Positions 25,961 through 32,626 of a stretch of 40,198 nt of DNA are shown in pieces. The stretch is from positions 1 to 40,198 of the IMG/VR virus record IMGVR_UViG_3300025468_000005; one strand, 5' to 3'. The notes under the pieces were generated by a model. The model ran no database searches. It saw nothing but the letters and a program-made list of their open reading frames with translations, and had not been told where the DNA came from. Within the stretch, counting starts at the first letter, position 1; every line of letters starts with the position of its first letter. The translations under genes were made by a program, and so were the position numbers. Origin of the DNA: a virus.

Positions 25961-26176
25961 ATGAGTGTAATTAACGCTAGAATATCACCCGACAGTAAAA
26001 ACATTAAAACACAATCTATAATAATAGGCGCCTCTAATAAACTTACAGAATTAAGTGATATAGATTCTTCTCAAATAGAACAAGGGTCATTGTTAATTTA
26101 TGATGCAACCCTTGAAATATGGAAAGCAAAATCTACATTAGACGATGGAACTTATATAGAGTGCGGTCATTATTAA
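25961..26176 (+). CDS. Small structural-locus protein, unknown
   Basis: 71 residues: SVINARISPDSKNIKTQSII, then NKLTELSDIDSSQIEQGSLL and IYDATLEIWKAKSTLDDGTY. The segment from LTELSDID to WKAKSTLDDG is the frequent phage-fibre repeat in which a variable is declared and its element weighed (L-x-x-L-x-D-x-D ... G-x-x-L-x-Y-D-x-x-x-x-x-W). It may be a detached shaft or collar segment. Its own promoter box and ribosome site support expression. T4 counterpart not apparent. Confidence 0.55.
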   Translation: MSVINARISPDSKNIKTQSIIIGASNKLTELSDIDSSQIEQGSLLIYDATLEIWKAKSTLDDGTYIECGHY

Positions 26177-26207
26177 AATTACATTTTAAAAACAGGAAAT
26201 AATAAGT

Positions 26208-27128
26208 ATGTCAACAATTATTCGTATAAAACGTACAACAACTGCTGGAGATCCTTCTGTTTTAGGTGATGGCGTTTTAGCATACTCAGCAGCTGATTAT
26301 GGAAATGTAGCGGGTGGTGGCAGATTATTTATTGGTGTCGGTGCTGAAACTGCTGGAGATGCTGCTTCTCATCTTGTTATTGGTGGACAATACTTTACAG
26401 ATAAATTAGATCATGCACCTGGTACTCTAACTGCATCTTCTGCCATTATTACTAATACAGATAATAAAATTGATATTCTTAATGTCGATAATATTACTCT
26501 AAATGGTAATACTATATCAACTACTAATGCCAATGGAAATCTATCATTCACTCCTAGTGGTAAATCAATATTCTCTACTAATGTTGAACTTACTTCTGAT
26601 TTATTAGTTACCGGTAATCTAACCGTTAATGGTACCACAACGACTATTAATACAACAGAACTTGTTGTTGCTGATCCTATTCTGTATATCGCGGAAGGAA
26701 ATAATGTAACAAACTCTGTCGATATTGGTTTCATGGGTGGTTATAATAGTGGCACTTATGCACATACTGGTTTATTAAGAAATCATGCTGATAATGAATG
26801 GTATCTGTTTAATAACTATAGTTCTGAACCAACTGATAATACTATTAACTTTACGGGTATTAATCTTGCTTCTTTAAATGCTAATGTTATTGGTGGATTA
26901 ACTGGTAATGCTTCTACAGCAACTACACTTGAAACAGCAAGAACAATATCATTATCTGGTGATGTTCAAGGTTCAGTTTCATTTAATGGTTCATCTAATG
27001 TTTCTATCAACGCAAATATTAATACTGCTTCAACTTCTGTTTTAGGTGTTGCTTCATTTAATGCTAATAACTTTGATGTCACTGCTGGTGCAGTTTCTAT
27101 TACTGTAGTGGATGGCGGAACTTACTAG
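26208..27128 (+). CDS. Tail fibre/collar-like structural protein
   Basis: 306 residues. N-terminal IIRIKRTTTAGDPSVLGDGV with LAYSAADYGNVAGGGRLFIG is the docking domain typical of marine T4-like fibre proteins. The middle has a strong shaft pattern: DLLVTGNLTVNGTTTTINTT, ELVVADPILYIAEGN, DIGFMGGYNSGTYAHTGLLR. The end (GLTGNASTATTLETARTISL, SGDVQGSVSFNGSSNVSINA) is a common fibre repeat that assembles as an intertwined trimer. AGGAAAT ribosome site. Could correspond to a short-fibre or whisker-type protein; position shortly before gp13 is where T4 keeps gp12 and wac, but direct homology is not evident. Confidence 0.7.
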   Translation: MSTIIRIKRTTTAGDPSVLGDGVLAYSAADYGNVAGGGRLFIGVGAETAGDAASHLVIGGQYFTDKLDHAPGTLTASSAIITNTDNKIDILNVDNITLNGNTISTTNANGNLSFTPSGKSIFSTNVELTSDLLVTGNLTVNGTTTTINTTELVVADPILYIAEGNNVTNSVDIGFMGGYNSGTYAHTGLLRNHADNEWYLFNNYSSEPTDNTINFTGINLASLNANVIGGLTGNASTATTLETARTISLSGDVQGSVSFNGSSNVSINANINTASTSVLGVASFNANNFDVTAGAVSITVVDGGTY

Positions 27129-27136
27129 TATAAATA
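27129..27136 (+). promoter_or_regulatory. Late promoter box TATAAATA
   Basis: Exact box beginning at the base after the preceding stop codon and 61 bases before ATG 27198. A hairpin (27144-27165) follows almost at the predicted start site. Confidence 0.7.
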
Positions 27137-27143
27137 TATAAAA

Positions 27144-27165
27144 AGAGGGGATTTTTATTCCCTCT
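27144..27165. terminator. Hairpin; terminator-like on the minus strand, 5'-leader hairpin on the plus strand
   Basis: AGAGGGGA (27144-27151) pairs with TTCCCTCT (27158-27165) with one G-T wobble and a 6-base loop. On the plus strand no T-run follows. On the minus strand the stem is followed by TTTTATATATTTA, so it reads as an intrinsic terminator for leftward transcripts. On the plus strand it would lie at the 5' end of the transcript from 27129. Confidence 0.55.
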
Positions 27166-27197
27166 ATTATTAACACTATTATTTGTGAGTCATTTTT

Positions 27198-27656
27198 ATG
27201 TCTAAACTGTTATTAAAAAAATCTTCTATATCCGGAAAAGTTCCACTAAATGCGGATCTGGATTATGGTGAATTAGCATTAAACTATGCTGATAATAAAT
27301 TATACTTCAAAGATTCATCCAACGCAATAACATCTATCGGTAGTGGTGGTTTATTTGAAACTATAGTATATAATACCACCACTACTAATACCAATCAAAT
27401 AATAGATTCTTTTGATATAACAGAATACTCTAGTGTTAAGTTTTTAATACAAGTTAAATCTGGTACTGATATTCATTGTACAGAAGTATTTCTTATGCAT
27501 AATGGCACTAATGTGTTTTTATCAGAATATGCTACAATGTATTCTACAGTATCATTAGGTATTCTCGATGCCGATATATTAACGGGTACTTGTAGAATAT
27601 TATTCTCTCCTACTAATGCTATTAATAATATAACTATTAAACGTATCGGTTCTTGA
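27198..27656 (+). CDS. Small tail-fibre/virion protein
   Basis: 152 residues. The N-terminus LLLKKSSISGKVPLNADLDY then GELALNYADNKLYFKDSSNA is the standard marine phage fibre opening in which Gly-Glu-Leu-x-Leu-Asn-x-x-Asp-x-x-Leu-Tyr-x-Lys is conserved. The C-terminal 90 residues (SVKFLIQVKSGTDIHCTEVF, LMHNGTNVFLSEYATMYSTV, LTGTCRILFSPTNAINNITI) form a beta sandwich frequently found as a fibre C-terminus in this phage group. It lies in its own unit between two late boxes. Role as short fibre or decoration is inferred. Confidence 0.65.
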   Translation: MSKLLLKKSSISGKVPLNADLDYGELALNYADNKLYFKDSSNAITSIGSGGLFETIVYNTTTTNTNQIIDSFDITEYSSVKFLIQVKSGTDIHCTEVFLMHNGTNVFLSEYATMYSTVSLGILDADILTGTCRILFSPTNAINNITIKRIGS

Positions 27657-27660
27657 ACTA

Positions 27661-27668
27661 TATAAATA
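27661..27668 (+). promoter_or_regulatory. Late promoter box TATAAATA heading the neck/terminase unit
   Basis: Exact box five bases after the preceding stop and 28 bases before ATG 27697. No further intergenic box is seen until after the terminase gene, so this may read the 27697 gene through gp13-gp17. Confidence 0.75.
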
Positions 27669-27696
27669 CTATAAAATATATCGGAGTTAATTAATT

Positions 27697-28029
27697 ATGG
27701 CAGTTTATGCAAACCTTATAGTAGATCAAGGATCAGATTTTTCATCAACAATATTCGTAACTGATAATGTCGGTGATATCCTAGACCTTACAAATTATAC
27801 ATCTAGTGCTCAAATTCGTAAATCCCATTCATCATCAACAGCAGTGGATTTTATAACATCTATACTGAATCCTACTGATGGGCAAGTGCAAATTAAATTG
27901 ACCAATGATCAATCACTAGCAATGAAAGCTGGTAGATATGTTTATGATGTTGAAATTGTTAGTGATATTGGTGTTGTTACAAGAGTCGTTGAAGGTCAAT
28001 TAGAAGTAACTCCTACCGTAACAAGATAA
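27697..28029 (+). CDS. Small virion protein upstream of gp13 (Ig-like)
   Basis: 110 residues: VYANLIVDQGSDFSSTIFVT, then ILDLTNYTSSAQIRKSHSSS, DGQVQIKLTNDQSLAMKAGR and YVYDVEIVSDIGVVTRVVEG. This is a recognisable family of about 110-residue beta-sandwich proteins in marine and other phages, similar to the N-terminal domain of BppU-type baseplate proteins; in marine T4-like phages it is usually found just before gp13. CGGAG (27682-27686) is the ribosome site. The precise place in the virion is not known to me. Confidence 0.65.
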   Translation: MAVYANLIVDQGSDFSSTIFVTDNVGDILDLTNYTSSAQIRKSHSSSTAVDFITSILNPTDGQVQIKLTNDQSLAMKAGRYVYDVEIVSDIGVVTRVVEGQLEVTPTVTR

Positions 28030-28050
28030 TATATATCGGAATATAAAATT

Positions 28051-28803
28051 ATGGCAAATCCAACATCAAGACCAACTCTTATAGATTATTGTCTACGTAG
28101 ACTTGGAAGCCCAGTAATCGAAATAAATGTAGATGAAGACCAAGTAGAAGATAGAATAGATGATGCTCTTCAGTTCTATCAAGAGTACCATTCTGATGCT
28201 ACCATGAGGATTTATCTTAAACACCAAATTACAGCAGATGATATTGCAAATAAATATCTTACTCTAAATGATAATATCCTTTATGTGAAAAGAATATTCT
28301 CTAATGCTGAAGGATTAGATAGTGCTAATGATATGTTCTCAATTAAATATCAAATGCACCTAAATGATTTCCAAGACCTGTCCTTTATTGGTGATCTTGT
28401 GAATTATGAAATGACTCAACAATATCTTTCTTTGATTGATATGAAAATTAATGGTGTAGGTGAAGCAATTAGATTTAATAGAAATATGAATCAACTTCAT
28501 CTAGATCTTGATTGGTCAACAGAGATTTATGAAGGTAAATATGTTATAGTTGAATGTATGAGAATTGTGGATCCCGCTACTTATCCTGATGTTTACAATG
28601 ATATGTTTCTTAAACAATATGCTACTGCTTTATTGAAACAACAATGGGGATCAAATCTTATCAAGTTTGAAGGTATGCAACTTCCTGGTGGTGTTAGTAT
28701 TAATGGTAGACAACTCTTTGATGATGCTACAACAGAATTGGTTGCTATAAGAGAACAAATGCAACTCAATTATGAGATGCCAGCCGACTTCTATACAGGT
28801 TAA
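28051..28803 (+). CDS. 13: Neck protein gp13
   Basis: 250 residues (T4 gp13 is 309). Diagnostic stretches are TLIDYCLRRLGSPVIEINVD, DEDQVEDRIDDALQFYQEYH, ERIV-like ECMRIVDPATYPDVYNDMFL, KQYATALLKQQWGSNLIKFE and QLPGGVSINGRQLFDDA, all typical of gp13 in T4-like phages. gp13 and gp14 form the neck under the portal after DNA packaging and provide the attachment point for the finished tail. It is followed six bases later by gp14. The start fits the AT-rich leader after the 27697 gene; no promoter box precedes it directly. Confidence 0.9.
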   Translation: MANPTSRPTLIDYCLRRLGSPVIEINVDEDQVEDRIDDALQFYQEYHSDATMRIYLKHQITADDIANKYLTLNDNILYVKRIFSNAEGLDSANDMFSIKYQMHLNDFQDLSFIGDLVNYEMTQQYLSLIDMKINGVGEAIRFNRNMNQLHLDLDWSTEIYEGKYVIVECMRIVDPATYPDVYNDMFLKQYATALLKQQWGSNLIKFEGMQLPGGVSINGRQLFDDATTELVAIREQMQLNYEMPADFYTG

Positions 28804-28808
28804 TCAGT

Positions 28809-29726
28809 ATGGCAACTAATGTATATTTCTCTGGTAAAGTGGCATCCGAACAAAATCTTTATTCTGATTTGATTATCGAATCTGTTAAGATGTACGGTCA
28901 AGATGTTTATTATCTTCCAAGAGAAATGGTATCGGTTGATAATATCCTTAATGAAGATATTGAATCCAATTATGATACCGCATATACTATTGAAATGTAT
29001 ATTGAAGGTGCTGATGGATTCGCGGGTGAAGGTGATATTCTTCAAAAGTTTGGTATTGAACTAAGAGATCAAGCAACCTTTATTGTTTCTAAAAGAAGAT
29101 GGGAACAACTTGTTGGTGTTAATAATAACGGTATAAATTCATCTCGACCTGCTGAAGGTGATTTGGTTTATTTACCTTTATCTAAATCACTATTCGAAGT
29201 TAGATTCGTTGAACATGAATCCCCTTTCTATCAATTACAAGATCTACCAGTTTATAAAATTCAATGTGAATTATTTGAATATTCAGGTGAATCTATTAAT
29301 ACTGGTATAGATAACATTGATGATATTAATGTTAGTATTGCTGCTCAATTAACTTTAATTATTAATAATACTAATGCTATAGATTTTATTATTAACGAAA
29401 ATGTCCAACAAGAAATTACTTTAGGTTCTGGTGAATATGTCACTGGTAGAGTAGTCACAAAAGAAATTGTTGATGTTGATAATACTAAAATTACTTTAAC
29501 TGATTGGGCAACTACCGATGGTTTATATCATAACTTTAATAACACAACACCTCTTACAGGATTAACTTCTGGTGCTATTTGGGATGTTGTTGAAGTATAT
29601 GATATCAATTCTGTTGTATCAAAAAATGCTTTTAGTGATGAACCTTATGCCGATAATCAAGTATTTGAACAAGCAGGAGATTCTATTATAGACTTCTCAG
29701 AAACTAATCCATTTGGTGACATATAA
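28809..29726 (+). CDS. 14: Neck protein gp14
   Basis: 305 residues (T4 gp14 is 256). Typical segments: NLYSDLIIESVKMYGQDVYY, LPREMVSVDNILNEDIES, YTIEMYIEGADGFAGEGDIL, KFGIELRDQATFIVSKRRWE, RPAEGDLVYLPLSKSLFEVR and VEHESPFYQLQDLPVYKIQC. The Gly-Asp-Leu-x-Tyr-Leu-Pro and Phe-x-Val-x-Phe-Val-Glu sequence is diagnostic of the gp14 core. A C-terminal extension from about 170 to 305, rich in Asn and Asp, carries a SGEYVTGRVVTKEIVDVDNT unit not present in T4. The stop overlaps the gp15 start by one base (TAATG), so translation is coupled. Confidence 0.9.
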   Translation: MATNVYFSGKVASEQNLYSDLIIESVKMYGQDVYYLPREMVSVDNILNEDIESNYDTAYTIEMYIEGADGFAGEGDILQKFGIELRDQATFIVSKRRWEQLVGVNNNGINSSRPAEGDLVYLPLSKSLFEVRFVEHESPFYQLQDLPVYKIQCELFEYSGESINTGIDNIDDINVSIAAQLTLIINNTNAIDFIINENVQQEITLGSGEYVTGRVVTKEIVDVDNTKITLTDWATTDGLYHNFNNTTPLTGLTSGAIWDVVEVYDINSVVSKNAFSDEPYADNQVFEQAGDSIIDFSETNPFGDI

Positions 29727-30472
29727 TGTTGAATAATCATTTTTATCATGCCTCAATTAGAAGAACAATTGCCGCTTTTGGTTCATTATTTAATGATATA
29801 AAAGTTATAAGAAAGGATTCTGCTGGAGAAGTAAAACAAATTACAAGAGTACCTTTAGCATATGGACCAAGACAGAAGTTCCTTGCTAGATTAGAAGAAC
29901 AAAGCAACTTGAATGATCCTAAAGTTGCTATTAAATTACCTCGTATGTCTTTTGAAATTACTTCTTTGACATACGATAATACTTCTAAACTTAATAAAAT
30001 GAACAGGATGTCTAAACCTATTATTGGTGATCCTGATAATAAAAGTGTAGTATATACTAGTGCTCCTTATAGAATGGGTATTCAATTATCCATTATGGCA
30101 AAGAACCAAGATGATGCTCTTCAAGTAATAGAACAGATAATGCCATATTTTCAACCAGAATATACTATCACTATTAATGAAGTTCCTGAGTTGGGTATTA
30201 AAGGGGATGTTCCTATTGTATTAACTGGTGTGACTTTATCAGATGATTATACTGGTGACTTTATGACTCGTAGAGCAATTGTATATTCTTTAGACTTTGA
30301 TCTAAGAGTAAGATTCTATGGTCCAGTTTCTACTCATGCTATTATTAAAACTGCTGCTATTGATTTTATTGATGGTGATACATTTGGGTTCTTAGAAGAA
30401 ATCACTGTTGATGGTACTGTCGATCCTATAGTAATAGGTATTGATAATATTAATAATAATGTTAAAGATTAA
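29726..30472 (+). CDS. 15: Tail sheath stabiliser/completion protein gp15
   Basis: 248 residues (T4 gp15 is 272). Conserved features: NHFYHASIRRTIAAFGSLFN, VPLAYGPRQKFLARLEEQ, KVAIKLPRMSFEITSLTYD, APYRMGIQLSIMAKNQDDAL and IEQIMPYFQPEYTITINEV. These are signature sequences of gp15, the hexameric terminator that caps the sheath and tube and docks the tail to the neck. The start overlaps gp14's stop by one base. The gene end is opposed by a minus-strand sigma70-like promoter (30504-30532) that would make RNA antisense to its 3' part. Confidence 0.92.
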   Translation: MLNNHFYHASIRRTIAAFGSLFNDIKVIRKDSAGEVKQITRVPLAYGPRQKFLARLEEQSNLNDPKVAIKLPRMSFEITSLTYDNTSKLNKMNRMSKPIIGDPDNKSVVYTSAPYRMGIQLSIMAKNQDDALQVIEQIMPYFQPEYTITINEVPELGIKGDVPIVLTGVTLSDDYTGDFMTRRAIVYSLDFDLRVRFYGPVSTHAIIKTAAIDFIDGDTFGFLEEITVDGTVDPIVIGIDNINNNVKD

Positions 30473-30503
30473 TAGTATCCCAATCTTTCCCAGTGACATA
30501 TCT

Positions 30504-30532
30504 ATTATACTACATTTTATAACAAATGTCAA
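30504..30532 (-). promoter_or_regulatory. Perfect consensus sigma70 promoter on the minus strand
   Basis: Read on the minus strand, TTGACA (30532-30527) is followed by exactly 17 bases and TATAAT (30509-30504). Transcription would begin near 30497 and run leftwards against gp15. It lies in the 78-base gap between gp15 and gp16, a non-coding stretch long enough to hold it. No convincing minus-strand gene lies ahead, so a non-coding antisense RNA is the simplest product. A chance match in AT-rich DNA cannot be excluded, though both hexamers and the spacer are ideal. Confidence 0.6.
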
Positions 30533-30550
30533 CCCACTAGGAACTAAATT

Positions 30551-30898
30551 ATGAAAACTGAAATAGATGCAGATTATGAGTATGCAAGATCTAAATACTA
30601 CGACATGATCACCAAGAATGATGAAGCAATTGATATGATGATGGAACTGGCAAGAGAACAAGAAGCACCACGTACCTTTGAAGTTCTATCTAATATGATC
30701 AAACAAAACTCTGAGATTGCCGATAGATTAATGGAACTACAAAAGAAGAAAATAGAAGTCATTAAATCTGGTGAACTTGAAACCCCAGCACAATTAACTC
30801 AAAATAATGTTTATATTGGATCTACAACAGATCTACAGAGATTGTTATTAGAGAATGTGAAAGATGTGACTCCAAATGAAATCGATTCAGAAAGTTGA
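30551..30898 (+). CDS. 16: Small terminase subunit gp16
   Basis: 115 residues (T4 gp16 is 164). The protein is helical: DYEYARSKYYDMITKNDEAI then MMELAREQEAPRTFEVLSNM, IKQNSEIADRLMELQKKKIE, and the C-terminal APAQ-like TPAQLTQNNVYIGSTTDLQR. The Pro-Arg-x-x-E-V-L-S-x-x-I-K and NxxVFVGSTxELxK-like parts are typical of gp16. It forms rings that recognise DNA and regulate gp17 ATPase and nuclease activity. Its 3' end overlaps the large terminase start by 23 bases, consistent with coupled synthesis. Confidence 0.9.
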   Translation: MKTEIDADYEYARSKYYDMITKNDEAIDMMMELAREQEAPRTFEVLSNMIKQNSEIADRLMELQKKKIEVIKSGELETPAQLTQNNVYIGSTTDLQRLLLENVKDVTPNEIDSES

Positions 30899-31253
30899 AA
30901 CAAAGGGGTATCTTGGTAATCCCCTTGTCAAAAAAGATGGTATAAATCAGAACTGGACTCAAGAAGAGATTGATGAATACTCAAAGTGTATGAATGATCC
31001 TGCATACTTTGCTAGAACTTATCTAAAAGTTATTCATCTTGATAGAGGTTTAGTTCCATTCGATCTATACGATTATCAAGAAAATATGTTCGATCACTTC
31101 AATAATAATAGATTCTCTATTGTTCTTGCTTGTAGACAATCTGGTAAATGTCAAACTTTTAATTCTTATATATATATTAGGAACAAGAAAACTAATATAG
31201 AAGAACGTATAAGCATTGGAGATTTTCATGAAAGAATTAAAAGAAATATGTAA
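30876..31253 (+). CDS. 17: Large terminase gp17, N-terminal fragment fused to N-intein
   Basis: 125 residues. Residues 1-91 are the start of the gp17 ATPase domain: DPAYFARTYLKVIHLDRGLV, PFDLYDYQENMFDHF and FSIVLACRQSGK, which is the Walker A motif cut off after its lysine. Residue 92 is Cys, followed by a 34-residue N-intein ending in a stop at 31251-31253. The missing part of the P-loop is supplied by the gene at 32255, whose extein begins with Ser, so the joined motif reads CRQSGKS as in other gp17 proteins (T4 has SRQLGKT). The start codon overlaps gp16. The fragment alone cannot hydrolyse ATP. Confidence 0.9.
   Translation: MKSIQKVETKGYLGNPLVKKDGINQNWTQEEIDEYSKCMNDPAYFARTYLKVIHLDRGLVPFDLYDYQENMFDHFNNNRFSIVLACRQSGKCQTFNSYIYIRNKKTNIEERISIGDFHERIKRNM
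31149..31250 (+). other. N-terminal half of an atypical split intein (IntN, 34 residues)
   Basis: It starts with the splice nucleophile Cys1 immediately after Walker A lysine and reads CQTFNSYIYIRNK ... RISIGDFHERIKRNM, fitting intein block A (Cys, then two short beta strands ending in an Ile-x-x-Gly-Asp-like turn). Block B is not here; it is in the C-half. A 34-residue N-half is far shorter than in classical split inteins such as gp41-1 or DnaE (about 90-100) and resembles the AceL-TerL type. Net charge is positive. Confidence 0.85.
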
Positions 31254-32274
31254 CAGAATAATTAAAGAATCTAACAACAAAGGTAGATCTAAACATGTGT
31301 TATATAAAGATAACATAGAAAATATCATATCCACGCATGATATGATATTTGAGAATATGAAGAATAAACCTATAGGTCAAAAGATCTCAAGATTATATAA
31401 TGAATTGGAAAGACCTGATATTGGTGGTGTTACTTGTAGAATATGTAATATATATTACAGAGATGATATAAGACAACATATAATAAATTCCCATAATGTT
31501 ACTATAAGTGAATATAAGGATAGATATGATTCTGCTGCTATATTGTCTGATAAAGTATTAACTAAATATTCTGATAGAATGTTAGGTAGTAAGAATCCAG
31601 CATTTCAGCATGGAGGGAGATTAAGTCCATTTTCAAATAAGTTTGTGAAATATCAAGATGGTTCTGTTGATTATTCAATTGAAGATGTTGTTAAAAAGAA
31701 GATGCAAAGTGTTAAAGATAATCCACAAAATCAACACACAAATATTGAATTTTATTTAGCACAAGGTTTATCAATAGATGATGCTAAGGCAGCACTATCA
31801 GAAAGGCAATCGACATTCTCACTAAAATCGTGTATTGAAAAATATGGAGAAGAAGCGGGAAAATTAAGATGGCAACAAAGACAAGATGTGTGGCAAGAAA
31901 CCCTTAAAGATAAGACACCTGAAGAAATTGATATTATTAATCAAAAGAAAGGTACAGGAAGAATGAACCAATTGTTTAACAGGAAACCTGAGATGAAAAA
32001 TATACCAGGTATATTATATCTTATTAAATTTTATAATGAAGATATAGTATTTTGGAAGGTTGGTATAACATCACGTACAATAAAAGAACGTTTTGGTTCA
32101 ATGAATAAATATAATCTTAATATGGATATTATTACTGAAAATAAAAATATGACATTCTATGAGTGTTTTAAAGCAGAACAATCTATATTAAATTTGCATA
32201 AAGATATAAGAATTAACGTGAACTATAATGGATTTAAAACCACAGAGGCATTTGATGAACCAATTACTATCTGA
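31228..32274 (+). CDS. Homing-endonuclease-like protein nested in the split terminase (zinc finger + GIY-YIG-like)
   Basis: 348 residues from ATG 31228, preceded by GGAG (31218-31221) six bases away; an in-frame TTG at 31216 is less likely. Residues 70-89 form a Cys2-His2 finger (TCRICNIYYRDDIRQHIINS H, ligands Cys70, Cys73, His84, His89). Then comes GSKNPAFQHGGRLSPFSNKF (120-139) and FSLKSCIEKYGEEAGKLRW (197-215), segments shared by many phage homing endonucleases. The C-terminus (GILYLIKF at 261, WKVGITSRTIKERFG at 276, Glu317) resembles a GIY-YIG/T5orf172 nuclease. It likely cuts intein-less terminase genes, spreading the element. It overlaps both terminase fragments, in a third frame. Confidence 0.8.
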   Translation: MKELKEICNRIIKESNNKGRSKHVLYKDNIENIISTHDMIFENMKNKPIGQKISRLYNELERPDIGGVTCRICNIYYRDDIRQHIINSHNVTISEYKDRYDSAAILSDKVLTKYSDRMLGSKNPAFQHGGRLSPFSNKFVKYQDGSVDYSIEDVVKKKMQSVKDNPQNQHTNIEFYLAQGLSIDDAKAALSERQSTFSLKSCIEKYGEEAGKLRWQQRQDVWQETLKDKTPEEIDIINQKKGTGRMNQLFNRKPEMKNIPGILYLIKFYNEDIVFWKVGITSRTIKERFGSMNKYNLNMDIITENKNMTFYECFKAEQSILNLHKDIRINVNYNGFKTTEAFDEPITI

Positions 32275-32626
32275 TAAAACTGAAAGAAAGTTTATTGAAG
32301 AATTTGATGTGAGTGATTATGAAATTCTTACAGAGGATGGATATAAGGATATAACATCTAGTAAGAAAACTATTGAATATGATGTGTGGAAATTGGTTAC
32401 AGAAAATGGACATTTCTTAGAGTGTGCGGATACACACATCGTTATAGATTCATTTGGTAATGAAGTTTATGCCAAAGATTCTCTAGGGGTTATGATACAA
32501 ACTATTGAGGGTAATAGTATAGTATCTTCAGTGGTTAAACCAGATTATCTTAAAGAACATATGTATGATCTGTCAATAGATTCGGATAATCATACATTTT
32601 ATTCTAATGGTATATTAAGTCATAAT
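32255..32626 (+). other. C-terminal half of the split intein (IntC, ~124 residues)
   Basis: Block B is YDVWKLVTENGHFLECADTHIV with the catalytic His61 (the usual Thr three residues earlier is Ala58). Blocks F and G are YDLSIDSDNHTFYSNGILSH then Asn124, with penultimate His123 and block F His113. The +1 residue is Ser. No endonuclease domain remains inside. The half is strongly acidic (about 24 Asp/Glu against 10 Lys/Arg), opposite to the basic N-half. Confidence 0.85.

Noticed and set aside
30392-30661. Minus-strand open frame across the gp15/gp16 gap as product of the antisense promoter
   Set aside because: Its start lies upstream of the predicted transcript start and the translation looks like the shadow of gp15/gp16 without a recognisable domain.
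31216-31227. TTG codon as start of the endonuclease gene
   Set aside because: ATG 31228 has a well-placed GGAG ribosome site; the TTG lies on top of that site and would add only four residues.
31149-32626. Simple frameshift errors breaking one terminase gene with an ordinary intein
   Set aside because: Both breaks coincide with proper stop/start pairs and ribosome sites, the middle gene is complete and has endonuclease features, and the intein blocks lie outside it, so a split element explains the layout better than two sequencing errors.
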